Origin: CAYRQP01 sp964426545 | GTDB taxonomy: Bacteria > Fermentibacterota > Fermentibacteria > Fermentibacterales > JCC-6 | Assembly (NCBI GenBank): GCA_964426545.1 | Contig: CAYRQP010000009.1 | Span: 1 to 64,000, forward strand | Direction of reading: 5' to 3' | Length of the DNA: 64,000 nucleotides | In this document: piece by piece, positions 42,787 through 52,607 of the stretch | Layout: every line of letters begins with the position of its first letter | Numbering within the stretch: the stretch's first letter is position 1 | Program-made: the position numbers and the translations under genes | The notes under the pieces: model-generated | What the model was told of the DNA's origin: nothing | Databases searched by the model: none | What the model saw: only the letters and a program-made list of their open reading frames with translations

Positions 42787-43706
42787 TGCTTCTTGAGTTA
42801 CTAAAAAGACTTTTCAGGTCAGAAGAAGTAAAGAAACCGAAGATTGGATTAGCATTGGGTGCAGGGGCTGCACGCGGGATTGCACATCTTGGTGTGATTG
42901 ACGTACTTATCGAGAACGATATTCCAATCCACTGTATTACGGGTACGAGCATGGGTGCAATAGTCGGTGGGATGATGGCTTCAGGATGTTTGGACCACCT
43001 GCGAAAAACACTGCTGGATACGAATGTCAGAAGTATTATCTCAAATCTTGACCCGGTTCTGATTCCTATGCACGGAATGATCAAAGGGAAAAAGGCTTTT
43101 CGTATGCTTGAAGGATGGCTTGGGGAAACACAGATTGAAAATACGGTAATCCCGTTCGGATGCATTGTAACCGACATAAAGACAGGTGCGAGAGTCGTTG
43201 TAAGGGATGGGCATCTTGCGACAGCAATTCGCGCCAGTATGTCAATTCCGGTGATATTCTACCCGTGGAAATTCAGGGGGAAGTGGTTTATCGATGGAGG
43301 GCTTGCAGATCCTGTTCCTGTCGAACTGTGCCGGGAAATGGGAGCAGATGTCGTAATTGCAGTAGATGTGCTGAATGACCTGACTGTGCCTGAAAAAAAT
43401 GCTGAGAAGCCCGAAAATATACCGGAAGTTCTGAGAGAAGCAGAAAAGATGCTGAAGAACTTATTCAGGAGAAGAAGCAATGCAGTTCCGGGTAACATAC
43501 TCGAACTGGCACTGAATGCTGCTCAAATGGCTCAGAAGAACCTGACTATTGAAAGATTCAAACAAAGTAAGCCTGATATTATCATTGCTCCCTGCCTTGA
43601 AGGATATACAGGTTCCGAATTCAACCTTGCCGAAGAGATTATCGATAAGGGTCGCTCTGCTGCAACATCGTCAATTGATGATATAAGAAGGTTAGTTCGA
43701 GGTTAG
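42786..43706 (+). CDS. Patatin-like phospholipase (RssA type)
   Basis: A serine lipid hydrolase of 306 residues. The oxyanion glycines are in 'LALGAGAARGIAHLGV', nucleophile Ser55 in 'ITGTSMGAIVGGMMASG', and catalytic Asp170 in 'FIDGGLADPVPVELCREMGA'. No signal peptide is visible, so it is likely cytoplasmic or peripheral. It is translationally coupled to mgtC (TGATG). Substrate unknown. Confidence 0.88.
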   Translation: MLLELLKRLFRSEEVKKPKIGLALGAGAARGIAHLGVIDVLIENDIPIHCITGTSMGAIVGGMMASGCLDHLRKTLLDTNVRSIISNLDPVLIPMHGMIKGKKAFRMLEGWLGETQIENTVIPFGCIVTDIKTGARVVVRDGHLATAIRASMSIPVIFYPWKFRGKWFIDGGLADPVPVELCREMGADVVIAVDVLNDLTVPEKNAEKPENIPEVLREAEKMLKNLFRRRSNAVPGNILELALNAAQMAQKNLTIERFKQSKPDIIIAPCLEGYTGSEFNLAEEIIDKGRSAATSSIDDIRRLVRG

Positions 43707-43708
43707 CA

Positions 43709-45052
43709 TCAATCAAGGTCAGGGAAAAGCGGCATGATAGTTTCGTTGAAAATGTCCTGACACGCTGCTGAGACAATTTCGCGGTTCTCAGGGCAGCAGC
43801 TTATCGTCAGATAATTTCTATTCGGCAGTGATTTGGAAAGATATTCCGTGAAAGCCGGATCGATTTTCGATATACCCTCGATTTCAGTCTCCTTATCACT
43901 AAGAAACTGTATATTCAGTTTACCAAAACGCTCTTCAGATACCTTCACAGCTTCGACCGGCAGGTCAACGAGTATGTTCCTGTAATCTGTTCCGGCCACT
44001 TCGGCGATGCGCAACGAGAGTTTTTCGGCTATTGACCGGGGGGCGCTGCCGTCAATCCATAGATCATTCAGAAAAGTTTTCTGGGTATCCGTAAGTGTTG
44101 CAACATCGATATTGAATACCTGTGTAAACAGATTCTGTCTGTACTTGATTCTCCATGCCATGTTTCTGACCCAGGGGTCTTTCGATTCTGTTACTAGAAA
44201 ACTGAGAAGTTCATCATCGGTCTGTTCCCAGAATGAGCCTATCTCCCTGAGTTCGATTATGCTGCGTCTTGCACAGGCTAGCAGCATCTGGTCCACAATT
44301 CTGGTTTTTCTGTGAAGGTAAACTGCAGAGAACATGAGAAGGCGCGCAAAGAGGAAATCGCGGACAGCTTCAAGTCCTTTGTTACGGAAGACTATCCGGT
44401 CTTCGCGGACAGTCATCGTGGATATGATCCGTTCCATTTCGATATTTCCATAGGTTACACCCGTGAAATAGAAATCCCTGCGGAGATAATCGAGCATATC
44501 TGCATCGACTTCACCGAAAATCAATTGCTGCAGCCACTTATGTTTTGTATATCTGCTGCAGATAAGGTCGGCAACATCTTTGGGGTTGATCCCGAATTTC
44601 TCGAGGATAGCAGGAATTGTTCCGGCACCTTCGATGCTCATGGCTGTTTTACCCGTGACCAGGTCTGCCACAAAGTCCATGTGGTCACCACCCGTCAGTT
44701 CGATATACAGCGGTTCCAATGTGTGTGACCAGGGTGTATGACCGATATCGTGTAGCATTCCGGCAGCCTGCAGTGTAGCAAGGAGGTTGTTCTTTTCATC
44801 CTCTGAAAGATGATTCATCTGTTCGAACAGGTGTTTCCCTATTCTGCCTGTAAGATATGAAACACCGAGGGCATGTGAGAGACGCATTGAATGTGCTCCG
44901 GGATAACACTGAAAAGTGGTTCCTAACTGGTGTATGAAACTCAATCGCTGAACTTCGACTGTCTTCAGCAGTACCTCCTGGAGTTTGGACAATCTGATAT
45001 TTCCATGAACGGGGTCCCGTATATACATTATTTTTGAAAAATCTTCAGTCAT
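43709..45052 (-). CDS. HD-domain phosphohydrolase (dGTPase/SAMHD1-like)
   Basis: A 447-residue cytosolic protein of the COG1078 type. The start is diagnostic: 'YIRDPVHGNIRLSKLQEVLL', then 'QRLSFIHQLGTTFQCYPGAH'. The metal site is formed by His (SMRLSHALGV), His-Asp (AGMLHDIGHTPWSHTLEP) and Asp (EVDADMLDYLRRD). Relatives hydrolyse dNTPs or other nucleotides; the substrate cannot be read here. The start is the ATG at 45052, with AAGGAG upstream on the minus strand. It converges with the patatin gene, with two bases between. Confidence 0.88.
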   Translation of the reverse strand: MTEDFSKIMYIRDPVHGNIRLSKLQEVLLKTVEVQRLSFIHQLGTTFQCYPGAHSMRLSHALGVSYLTGRIGKHLFEQMNHLSEDEKNNLLATLQAAGMLHDIGHTPWSHTLEPLYIELTGGDHMDFVADLVTGKTAMSIEGAGTIPAILEKFGINPKDVADLICSRYTKHKWLQQLIFGEVDADMLDYLRRDFYFTGVTYGNIEMERIISTMTVREDRIVFRNKGLEAVRDFLFARLLMFSAVYLHRKTRIVDQMLLACARRSIIELREIGSFWEQTDDELLSFLVTESKDPWVRNMAWRIKYRQNLFTQVFNIDVATLTDTQKTFLNDLWIDGSAPRSIAEKLSLRIAEVAGTDYRNILVDLPVEAVKVSEERFGKLNIQFLSDKETEIEGISKIDPAFTEYLSKSLPNRNYLTISCCPENREIVSAACQDIFNETIMPLFPDLD

Positions 45053-45202
45053 ATTGCTGTAATCTCCTTAATTATCGGGATTTCATTGTATTATGTTTCT
45101 TTCCATTATCAACTGCTAAGAAAAGCCTAACTTAGATACTTCAATAGTAGTTGCAATATTATATATATACAATAATATTCCACCTTCGGAAGGAAAGAAC
45201 AA

Positions 45203-46078
45203 ATGGGCATTGTTGACCTGCATATTCACAGTACGGCTTCAGACGGAACTCAGACACCTTCTGAACTTGTACAGGCAGCTTATAGCAAGAACCTGTCCGT
45301 GATGTCGCTGACAGATCACGATACATTCGATGGAATTCCTGAAGCAGCTGCTGTTGCAGAAGAGTTGAAGCAGATTTTCATTCCGGGAATCGAATTTAGC
45401 GTAGATATTGAAGACCTGGGCTCAGTCCATCTCCTCGGTTATTTCCCTGATTCAGATATCGATGTTCTTACCGACCCTGATACGCCACTCGGTAAAGCAG
45501 TTTCCTTCATCATAGGAGGGCGGGACAGACGAAATCCGAAGATTATCGAGAACCTCGCTGAATGCGGTATCCATATAGAGATGGAGGATGTGAAGAGAAT
45601 TGCGGGGGGGGAAGTAGTGGGGCGTCCACACATTGCTCAAGCAATGCGGGAAGCCGGGTATGTCAAGGATAACCGCGAAGCATTCGACCGTTATCTCGCC
45701 AAGTCCAAACCGGGCTATGCTGACAGAGACAGACTTCCGATAAAGGAAGCAATAAACCTGATTAATCAGTCGGGTGGGTATCCTGTACTGGCGCATCCGT
45801 ACTATATCAAACTTGAAAAAACGGAACTTGAGAAAGTACTTCGGGAGTTTCGCTGGGGGGGATTGGCAGGTGTGGAAGCTCATTATCCGCGACATACATC
45901 TGACTTTACGAATTGGCTTGTCAATACTGCACATAAATTGGGGCTGGTTGTTACAGGGGGGACTGATTATCACGGATTGAAAGAATATCCCGTTTCAATT
46001 GGCGGTTCTTCTGATGGATTTTATGTTACTGCAGAGATGATTACTGATTTCCTGGAGCTCTGCTCGATACCAATCTAG
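45203..46078 (+). CDS. PHP-domain phosphoesterase (RNase AM/TrpH type)
   Basis: A 291-residue metal-dependent phosphoesterase. PHP motifs are 'VDLHIHSTASDGTQTPSELV', 'MSLTDHDTFDGI', 'VLAHPYY' and 'GGTDYHG'. The closest functional relatives act on 3',5'-nucleoside bisphosphates and short RNA 5' ends. Start ATG at 45203 after GGAAGGAAAG. The AT-rich space before it (45140-45180) probably carries its promoter, but no clear -35/-10 pair was found. Confidence 0.88.
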   Translation: MGIVDLHIHSTASDGTQTPSELVQAAYSKNLSVMSLTDHDTFDGIPEAAAVAEELKQIFIPGIEFSVDIEDLGSVHLLGYFPDSDIDVLTDPDTPLGKAVSFIIGGRDRRNPKIIENLAECGIHIEMEDVKRIAGGEVVGRPHIAQAMREAGYVKDNREAFDRYLAKSKPGYADRDRLPIKEAINLINQSGGYPVLAHPYYIKLEKTELEKVLREFRWGGLAGVEAHYPRHTSDFTNWLVNTAHKLGLVVTGGTDYHGLKEYPVSIGGSSDGFYVTAEMITDFLELCSIPI

Positions 46079-46096
46079 TGAATAAGGAAGGTACTA

Positions 46097-46297
46097 ATGA
46101 ATAAATTAAGCACAGATGTCCGAAAAATCGATGAAATGGCAAATTCGGGTAACTATAAGAAGGCGCTGGAAATGCTGAACTCTTTATTGAAGAAAAATCC
46201 TGACCATAGAGTTCTCATCTCCCGTCGGCAGAAATTTGAAAAAGAACTTGAAACCTTGAAACGGATACAGGCTCTAGAGAAGAAATTCAGAGTTTGA
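46097..46297 (+). CDS. Small TPR-like/coiled-coil protein
   Basis: A 66-residue basic protein with one TPR-like helix pair (EMANSGNYKKALEMLNSLLK, then KNPDHRVLISRR) and a charged C-terminal helix. GGAAGG lies before the ATG at 46097. It is 18 bases after the PHP gene and overlaps the next gene, so it is likely real and in one operon. Function unknown. Confidence 0.55.
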   Translation: MNKLSTDVRKIDEMANSGNYKKALEMLNSLLKKNPDHRVLISRRQKFEKELETLKRIQALEKKFRV

Positions 46298-47121
46298 CGG
46301 TTAAGGTTGATATGCCCCCCCCAAAGTCCCCGATGCCAGTCCGCACAGTTCTAGTATGCATTCTACTATTACTCCACGCTTGCGGTAATTCACTCATTAC
46401 ACAGGAAGAGATGCAGTCTGCGGTCAGTTCATATATCGGCCGTATCACATTTGCACAGGATTACCTGACATCCTTCCAATTAAAGGGTTCGGCTAGGTTG
46501 TGCGGAAGCAACCTGGTTGCCAGGGGCAGATTCGTTCTCTGGGGAAGTGCCAGTGATTGTCTTCTGAGGGGTGATTTCTACGGACCTGACGGAAGTCCCG
46601 TCTTGTCAGTGCACGGTGACAGCACCGGAATCATAATGTATTTCCCCGACGATGAAACAGCAGTATTTGCACCCTTTGGAATGCCGGTAGGAGCCGGTAC
46701 AATTTCAACAGAAGACATGATATTCATGCTTCGTACCGGGTTTCCGTTGCTGCTCGAACCCTGGGTAATCGAGTCGGGGGCGGTTACTGATCGTGACTGT
46801 ATTCGCTGGGATTTCTGCATAATGCGTGCACTTGACTCGATGGCTTTAGAACTTGAACCGCCCGGCCTTTTCCCTGCCTGTCTGGCATGGCAGGATGGGG
46901 AAATACTGATAACGGCAGCATCACCGCACGATGAATATTCCGCGTGGCCTTCGTGCTGGGAGTTTCATTCCGGTGAAACGGAAATAGAACTGGCGTTAAC
47001 AGATATCATTCACCCAGCAGTACCCTGGTCGGGTATTTGGGATTTAAGTGTTCCTGTACATATTGACACGCTCGCTGTAACACCGCTTTGGAAGCCCGAT
47101 TGGAACATCCCCGTTCATTGA
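46294..47121 (+). CDS. Predicted lipoprotein, LolB/DUF4292-like
   Basis: An exported lipoprotein: VRTVLVCILLLLHACGNS supplies the membrane segment and lipobox. The mature ~245 residues are beta-rich, with a LolA/LolB-like pattern (YLTSFQLKGSARLCGSNLVA; GRFVLWGSASDCLLRGDFYG; IIMYFPDDETAVFAPFG). In the family such proteins bind lipids or lipoproteins. The start is unclear: the TTG at 46294 overlaps the small gene; ATGs at 46312 and 46333 would give a shorter, more normal signal. A hairpin follows the stop. Confidence 0.6.
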   Translation: MTVKVDMPPPKSPMPVRTVLVCILLLLHACGNSLITQEEMQSAVSSYIGRITFAQDYLTSFQLKGSARLCGSNLVARGRFVLWGSASDCLLRGDFYGPDGSPVLSVHGDSTGIIMYFPDDETAVFAPFGMPVGAGTISTEDMIFMLRTGFPLLLEPWVIESGAVTDRDCIRWDFCIMRALDSMALELEPPGLFPACLAWQDGEILITAASPHDEYSAWPSCWEFHSGETEIELALTDIIHPAVPWSGIWDLSVPVHIDTLAVTPLWKPDWNIPVH

Positions 47122-47122
47122 T

Positions 47123-47150
47123 GTTAACGCCACTTTTCTTTTGGCGTAAC
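47123..47150 (+). terminator. Terminator-like hairpin
   Basis: GTTAACGCCA (47123-47132) and TGGCGTAAC (47142-47150) pair with one bulged A over a T-rich loop, right after the lipoprotein stop. The T-run is weak (ATTTGTT). Confidence 0.45.
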
Positions 47151-47192
47151 ATTTGTTAGTTTACACATGTGAGATTAGAGGACTGCCCGGAG

Positions 47193-47221
47193 TTGACGCG
47201 GGTCTGTTTGTTTACTATTCA
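47193..47221 (+). promoter_or_regulatory. Sigma-70 promoter of the rod-shape operon
   Basis: TTGACG (47193-47198), a 17-base spacer, TATTCA (47216-47221). It precedes mreB by 49 bases; GGAGAC lies just before the ATG at 47271. Confidence 0.6.
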
Positions 47222-47270
47222 ACCGGGACCTGAGTAGTTTACATTAATTTTATGTACAGATGGAGACACT

Positions 47271-48323
47271 ATGGACATTTCAGATATTCTGGACAAATTA
47301 TTCGGACGAAAACCCGGTTCACTTTTATCCACTGCAATGGCAATTGACCTTGGCACTGCAAACACACTGGTATATCTTCAAAACAAGGGAATCGTTCTTG
47401 AACAGCCGAGTGTGGTTGCAATCGAACGTGAAACCAATGAAGTGGTTGCAGTCGGTGATGACGCAAAGTCGATGCTCGGAAGAACAAGTACTAATCTCGA
47501 TGCGGTGCGTCCACTCAAAGATGGTGTGATAACAAATGCAACCGCAACTATGGCAATGCTACGGGAATTCTTCCAAAAGGCACAGGCAAGAAAATTATCC
47601 ATGCGGCCGAGGGTTCTTGTATGTGTCCCCAGCGGGATTACGGAAGTGGAAGTATCCGCTGTTCGAACAGCTCTTGAACGCGCCGGAGCGCGTGAAGTAC
47701 TTCTTGTACCGGAACCAATTGCCTCTGCAGTGGGAGTCGGACTTCCTGTGTCGGGAGCAGCGGGAAATATGATAGTAGATATCGGGGGCGGTACTACAGA
47801 AGTTGCAGTGATAAGCCTGTCTGCAATAGTCGCCAATAATTCGATACGGGTCGGTGGTGATGAATTGAATGATGCTATAGCCGCTTTCCTGAAAAAGAAA
47901 TACAGTCTCTTGATTGGTGAACGGACTGCTGAGCTGGTCAAGTTCGAACTTGGCACTGTCCTTGAATCAGATAACAGAATTATGAGTGTCAGCGGAAGGG
48001 ATTTTGTGAACGGTATTCCTGAAACCTATGATGTCAAATCAGTTGATATTAGGGAGGCAATAGGTGATACAGTCAGCCGGATTGTCGAGGCTGTCCGGCA
48101 TGCACTCGAAATAACCCCGCCGGAACTTTCGAGTGACATCGTTGACCGGGGAATAGTCATGACAGGCGGCGGTGCTTTACTGAGGGGACTGGACAGACTT
48201 CTTACAAAAGATACCGGGCTTCCTGTGCGCGTAGCTGACAATCCGCTTTCCTGTACTGTTCTGGGGGCGGGTTTGATTCTCGAAGATATCTACAAATACA
48301 GAAAACTGCTTATTCAATATTAG
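47271..48323 (+). CDS. mreB: Rod shape-determining protein MreB
   Basis: The actin-like filament protein that guides side-wall peptidoglycan synthesis. Family blocks are 'AIDLGTANTLVYLQNKGIVL' (phosphate 1), 'VLVCVPSGITEVEVSAVRTA', 'LVPEPIASAVGVGLPV', 'MIVDIGGGTTEVAVISL' (phosphate 2) and 'IVMTGGGALLRGLDRLL'. The length of 350 is normal. First gene of mreBCD-mrdA-rodA. Confidence 0.97.
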   Translation: MDISDILDKLFGRKPGSLLSTAMAIDLGTANTLVYLQNKGIVLEQPSVVAIERETNEVVAVGDDAKSMLGRTSTNLDAVRPLKDGVITNATATMAMLREFFQKAQARKLSMRPRVLVCVPSGITEVEVSAVRTALERAGAREVLLVPEPIASAVGVGLPVSGAAGNMIVDIGGGTTEVAVISLSAIVANNSIRVGGDELNDAIAAFLKKKYSLLIGERTAELVKFELGTVLESDNRIMSVSGRDFVNGIPETYDVKSVDIREAIGDTVSRIVEAVRHALEITPPELSSDIVDRGIVMTGGGALLRGLDRLLTKDTGLPVRVADNPLSCTVLGAGLILEDIYKYRKLLIQY

Positions 48324-48362
48324 ACGAAGATTACCATCCAAACGAGATAAGTCAGGTGGAAG

Positions 48363-49112
48363 ATGCGAATTGAGCAAAAGAAGAGTAATCGAACAATAGT
48401 CTACATTGTGATATCCATGGTTCTGCTCATTTTAGGTCCTCTTTTACTTGGCGGAGTTGCAAGTTGGCTCGGTGCCCGTTTCTCCGGGTTATTCTATGAG
48501 TCCGGGGAAGATTCAGAACTCCGGAATCTCCGCAGGAATATGACAGAACTCATGCTCGAAAATGCAATTCTAAGAGAAGATGCAATGAAGGCTGAATGCT
48601 ACCGGGACTTACTCGGAATTACTCGCACGACCCGCAGAGAGACTATAGCAGCACGTATTCTGTACAGAACGGAAGGTCTTGTCTCTGGAGCAATGACAGT
48701 GAACAAAGGGAGTGAAGATGGTGTTTCGGTAAACTCGGCCTGTGTATCTGCAGATGGAATAGTGGGTGTAGTTTCGATGGTAGATGAGTCGCAGTCAGAA
48801 GTTCTTCCCATAACAAGCGCAGCAGTCAATGTAAGCTGCATGACATGGCCATCGGGGGCACTTGGAATACTGGAGTCTTCGATAGATGGAACATTGCAAA
48901 TGGTGCACGTCGATATTTCAGGTACTGTTGAACTCGGAGAACAGGTATTGTCGTCGAGATTCGGTGGAGTTTTTCCCGATGGTTTGCTGATCGGAACGGT
49001 CGTTTCGGTGAATCTCAGTGAGTCAGGTTTGGAATATGAAATCGAAGTTGCGCCGGCAGTTGATTTTTCAAGAGTAGGGGAAATATTAATCCTCCTTTCG
49101 GAAGATATTTAA
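48363..49112 (+). CDS. mreC: Rod shape-determining protein MreC
   Basis: A periplasmic scaffold of the elongasome, anchored by one N-terminal helix (IVYIVISMVLLILGPLLLGG), followed by a coiled coil (LRNLRRNMTELMLENAILRE) and the double beta-barrel core with 'AARILYRTEGLVSGAMTVNKG', 'VNSACVSADGIVGVVSMVDE' and 'GALGILES'. 249 residues. It lies 39 bases after mreB. Start ATG at 48363, with AGGTGGAAG upstream. Confidence 0.92.
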   Translation: MRIEQKKSNRTIVYIVISMVLLILGPLLLGGVASWLGARFSGLFYESGEDSELRNLRRNMTELMLENAILREDAMKAECYRDLLGITRTTRRETIAARILYRTEGLVSGAMTVNKGSEDGVSVNSACVSADGIVGVVSMVDESQSEVLPITSAAVNVSCMTWPSGALGILESSIDGTLQMVHVDISGTVELGEQVLSSRFGGVFPDGLLIGTVVSVNLSESGLEYEIEVAPAVDFSRVGEILILLSEDI

Positions 49113-49113
49113 G

Positions 49114-49614
49114 GTGCAGACGCAGTGGAAGCGAATCCTTCTACTCGGTAGTGCTGTTATCATCCAGTTTATGCTTGAACTTACTTTGGGCAGGATATTT
49201 GCTGCACCGTCAGTAATTCCGCTGGTGCTGGTTTACCTGACCCTCAACCACGGAAACAGCTGGGCGACAGATGGAGCGTTCTGGTCAGGACTTGTTATCG
49301 ATATGCTCATGCACCAGCCGATTGGAGCGTCTTCTTTGGCGTTGCTGTGTGGCATGTACACAGTAAGGGTACTTAATAGACAATCAGCCGGGGAAACAAG
49401 GCTTTTCTTTCTGATAGCTGTAGTATTTGCAGTTGGAATTTCAGATGTTGTATTCATCTTTGCTGCTTCAAGGCCTTTTGCTGCGGGTGTTTTGACACCG
49501 CTTCTCGAAGTCATCCCAAGGATACTCGTGACCATATTCGCTGCACTTACAATACTAATCCTCAGTTCGAAAATGAAATTCAGAGCTGAATCGGGAAAGA
49601 TTGAACTGCGATGA
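49114..49614 (+). CDS. mreD: Rod shape-determining protein MreD
   Basis: A 166-residue membrane protein with about five helices, the expected partner of MreC. The sequence is weakly conserved across the family, but the size, the 'GLVIDMLMHQPIGASSLALL' segment (usually G...D.l....lG...l) and the place between mreC and mrdA fit. The GTG at 49114 comes one base after the mreC stop. Its end overlaps mrdA by four bases. Confidence 0.85.
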   Translation: MQTQWKRILLLGSAVIIQFMLELTLGRIFAAPSVIPLVLVYLTLNHGNSWATDGAFWSGLVIDMLMHQPIGASSLALLCGMYTVRVLNRQSAGETRLFFLIAVVFAVGISDVVFIFAASRPFAAGVLTPLLEVIPRILVTIFAALTILILSSKMKFRAESGKIELR

Positions 49615-51350
49615 AGATACAGGCATTGCGGCGAAACAGAATCCGACCATTCAGAATCTATCTGATAATTGCCTTCATCGTTTTTACATTGCTTATACTG
49701 CGACTCGGATACCTTCAAATAGTGAAGGGTGAATACTATAGAGAGATATCAAGCAGTAATCACATAAGAGTCATTGCCACACCTGCACCGCGTGGCATAA
49801 TAAAGGATAGAAACGGGGTTATTCTTGCTGACAATGAACCGGCTTTCCTGCTTTCAATAGTCCCGTCAGAGTTTGACGATACAAAAACAGGTCTGCTTGC
49901 AGGACTTATCCAAATGGATTCTCTCGACCTCAGCAATCGTCTGGTTACAGCATCTGCCGCACCACACCGTCCGTTTGTCATTAAAAGCGGAATGACTGTG
50001 CAGAGTGTGTCAGCAGTTGCTGAAAATCTTCACCGTATTCCGGGGGCGATAATCGATGTTGTGCCCCTACGCAGATACCCCCTTGGTAACGATTTCTGTC
50101 ATTTGATCGGGTATGTGGGGCTTTCTGAAACTGATCTGGAATATGAGGGGGAGATAACCGGTAGAACCGGACTTGAATTGAGCATGAATGATATGCTGAA
50201 AGGAACCGCAGGATTAAGACGTGAAGTTGTTGATGTGTACGGCCGAATAGTCGAGCAGTTCGTCGAAGAAGGCAGAGAAGAACCTGTGCAGGGAAGTGAA
50301 GTTGTTTTGACTGTGGATGCAGACCTGCAGAGAATTGTGCTTGAAGAACTGGGAAAGACAGGGCATCCCGGGGCAGCTGTATTTCTTGATTATCAAACCG
50401 GTGAAATTCTAGCTCTTGCATCAGTTCCCGACTTCAACCCTAATCTCTTCTCGCGTGGATTAAGTCATGCGGAATGGGCTGCGATCAGAGACAATGAAGA
50501 CAATCCGCTCTTTGCCAGAGCCTGGGCGGCCGCATATCCACCGGCTTCGACTTTCAAGGTCGTTACATCTGCATATCTACTGAACAGCGGACTGATAACT
50601 GCTGTTTATATGCCGGATCCCTGCTATTCTTCACTGACACTCGGCAGGACCACATTCAACTGCTGGGGTGCACATGGGAGGTTAAGTGTTACACAGGCTC
50701 TTGCAATGTCATGCAACATATTCTTCTATCGAACCATTCAGTTTGGTTCTCTCGATGAACTAGCATGGATGTCTGAGATGTTCGGACTCGGCAGTACACA
50801 TGTAGAATATCTTTCGGGAGAAAGAAGCGGGCATGTACCGACATTGGAATATCTCGATTCACACTATGGCCCCGATGGATGGGGGCTGGGGAATATCCTG
50901 AATATCTCAGTAGGGCAGGGAGAGTTACTTGCAACACCGGTGCAACTCGCACTGGTGGTAGGATTGATTGCATCTAAAGGGAGAATGCCTGAATTACATC
51001 TTCTGCCGGACCATGACACAGAATATGATAGAATTATGCCCGCCGGAACTGTTTCTGATTCCAACTTCGCTGTGATTTCTGAGGGTATGCGTCAGGTTGT
51101 GGTTAACAGAAAGGGAACTCTGTATACAGCATTTTCCGGTTTGAATATTGAAGTTTACGGAAAAACCGGCACTGCTGAGTGTACGGGTGAAGATCATGCT
51201 TTGCTGATAGGATATACGGCTCTTCCAAATCCGCTGGCTTTTTGTCTGATCGTTGAGCACGGCGGGCATGGGGGAACAGTTGCAGCTCCGGTAGTCAGGA
51301 ATATTCTCGAAGAATATCTCCCGGATGACGATGGGGAGGAGAGTTTCTGA
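49611..51350 (+). CDS. mrdA: Penicillin-binding protein 2 (elongation transpeptidase)
   Basis: It cross-links side-wall peptidoglycan. There is one N-terminal membrane helix (YLIIAFIVFTLLILRLGYLQ), a pedestal with 'TPAPRGIIKDRNGVILADNE', and a transpeptidase domain with Ser313-x-x-Lys (ASTFKVV), Ser367-x-Asn (MSCNIFFY) and Lys518-Thr-Gly (YGKTGTAEC). 579 residues is slightly short but complete. The ATG at 49611 overlaps mreD; its stop overlaps rodA by one base. Confidence 0.95.
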   Translation: MKIQALRRNRIRPFRIYLIIAFIVFTLLILRLGYLQIVKGEYYREISSSNHIRVIATPAPRGIIKDRNGVILADNEPAFLLSIVPSEFDDTKTGLLAGLIQMDSLDLSNRLVTASAAPHRPFVIKSGMTVQSVSAVAENLHRIPGAIIDVVPLRRYPLGNDFCHLIGYVGLSETDLEYEGEITGRTGLELSMNDMLKGTAGLRREVVDVYGRIVEQFVEEGREEPVQGSEVVLTVDADLQRIVLEELGKTGHPGAAVFLDYQTGEILALASVPDFNPNLFSRGLSHAEWAAIRDNEDNPLFARAWAAAYPPASTFKVVTSAYLLNSGLITAVYMPDPCYSSLTLGRTTFNCWGAHGRLSVTQALAMSCNIFFYRTIQFGSLDELAWMSEMFGLGSTHVEYLSGERSGHVPTLEYLDSHYGPDGWGLGNILNISVGQGELLATPVQLALVVGLIASKGRMPELHLLPDHDTEYDRIMPAGTVSDSNFAVISEGMRQVVVNRKGTLYTAFSGLNIEVYGKTGTAECTGEDHALLIGYTALPNPLAFCLIVEHGGHGGTVAAPVVRNILEEYLPDDDGEESF

Positions 51351-52549
51351 TGGAAAGCCGCGAGAAACCTGACATTCTCCTTATCGCTTCTATTGCATTG
51401 ATTCTACTGATTGGTTTGATGGCTCTATACTCCGCATCGAATACAAATGTCGGTGCAAACATTTTTAAGCGACAGGTAATCTGGGTAACAACAGGATTTT
51501 TCGTTTTTGTTATAGCATTGAGAATGTCCTTTAGAAAAATAGAAGAACTCTCTCCTCTATTCTTCGTGATATGCTGTATTCTGCTGATTATTACTTTATT
51601 TGTCGGCAGAGGTCCTGTCGGCAGGTGGCTGATGATAGGTCCCATCGGTATTCAGACATCTGAGATTGCTAAGGCAGGCTTAATTTTGTATGCAGCCTGG
51701 TGGTTGTCTTCGCTGAGCGTAAGACCCCGCAAATTTGGGGAAGCCCTCGTACTGTTATCACTGCTCCCGGTAATCGTGCTTACTGCTGTTCAGCCTGATC
51801 TGGGAACTTCGATTTCAATGCTGCTGATCGTTCTTGCCATGTTCTCCTGGAGCGGATACGGTCCGGAATGGATATTCCTTTTAATCAGTCCGATTCTGGC
51901 AGCGGTATCTTCAACTAATATATATATCTGGCTTGTCTTCATGCTCATTCTCATTGGAATACTGTTTTTCAAGAAGTATCCGATTTCCAGATGGGTTCTG
52001 CTACTCGGGGGTAACTCCGTAATAGCAGCACTTACTCCATTTGCATGGAATCTGCTCAGACCCTATCAGCAGTCAAGACTAATTACTTTTCTCAACCCTG
52101 CAAGCGACCCCCATGGTGCAGGATGGAACATCATTCAGTCAGAGGTTGCAGTTGGTTCGGGGGGAGTATTCGGCCAGGGATATCTGCAGGGTGCTCAGAA
52201 GGAACTGGCATTTCTGCCTGCAAGGCACACGGACTTTATATTTTCAGTCTGGGCTGAAGAGACCGGTTTCTTCGGAGGAATAATTCTGCTGGGGATGTTT
52301 GCAGTGCTTTTCTGGCGTATATCTCTTGCTGCAAAAAGGTCTGTAAACCCGTTCAACTCGCTTGTCGCGGCGGGAATAGCATCATACCTTCTCATACATG
52401 TGACAGTTAATGTAGGTATGGCTCTCGGCGTGATGCCCGTTACCGGACTTCCCCTTCCGCTTATGAGTTATGGGGGAAGCCAGATGGTGATAGTGCTGTT
52501 TCTTCTGGGTTTGAGCGTGAATGCAGGAATGTACTGGCGGGAAATTTAG
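51350..52549 (+). CDS. rodA: Rod-shape SEDS peptidoglycan glycosyltransferase RodA
   Basis: A polytopic SEDS enzyme that polymerises lipid II together with PBP2. About ten helices. Conserved parts are 'GLMALYSASNTNVGANIFKR', 'QPDLGTSISMLLIVLAMF', 'RLITFLNPASDPHGAGWNII', 'GGVFGQGYLQGAQKELAFLP', 'ARHTDFIFSVWAEETGFFGG' and 'GLPLPLMSYGGSQM'. Length 399. Start ATG at 51350, overlapping the mrdA stop. Directly downstream lies foreign, decayed DNA. Confidence 0.96.
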   Translation: MESREKPDILLIASIALILLIGLMALYSASNTNVGANIFKRQVIWVTTGFFVFVIALRMSFRKIEELSPLFFVICCILLIITLFVGRGPVGRWLMIGPIGIQTSEIAKAGLILYAAWWLSSLSVRPRKFGEALVLLSLLPVIVLTAVQPDLGTSISMLLIVLAMFSWSGYGPEWIFLLISPILAAVSSTNIYIWLVFMLILIGILFFKKYPISRWVLLLGGNSVIAALTPFAWNLLRPYQQSRLITFLNPASDPHGAGWNIIQSEVAVGSGGVFGQGYLQGAQKELAFLPARHTDFIFSVWAEETGFFGGIILLGMFAVLFWRISLAAKRSVNPFNSLVAAGIASYLLIHVTVNVGMALGVMPVTGLPLPLMSYGGSQMVIVLFLLGLSVNAGMYWREI

Positions 52550-52607
52550 TATTGCAGTAGAATCAAGTGTTAGGAATGAGAATTTCATGAACTCAAAGAG
52601 GATTGAA

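Noticed and set aside
45120..45190. Clear promoter before the PHP gene
   Set aside because: The AT-rich stretch offers several weak -10-like words but no convincing -35 at the right distance.
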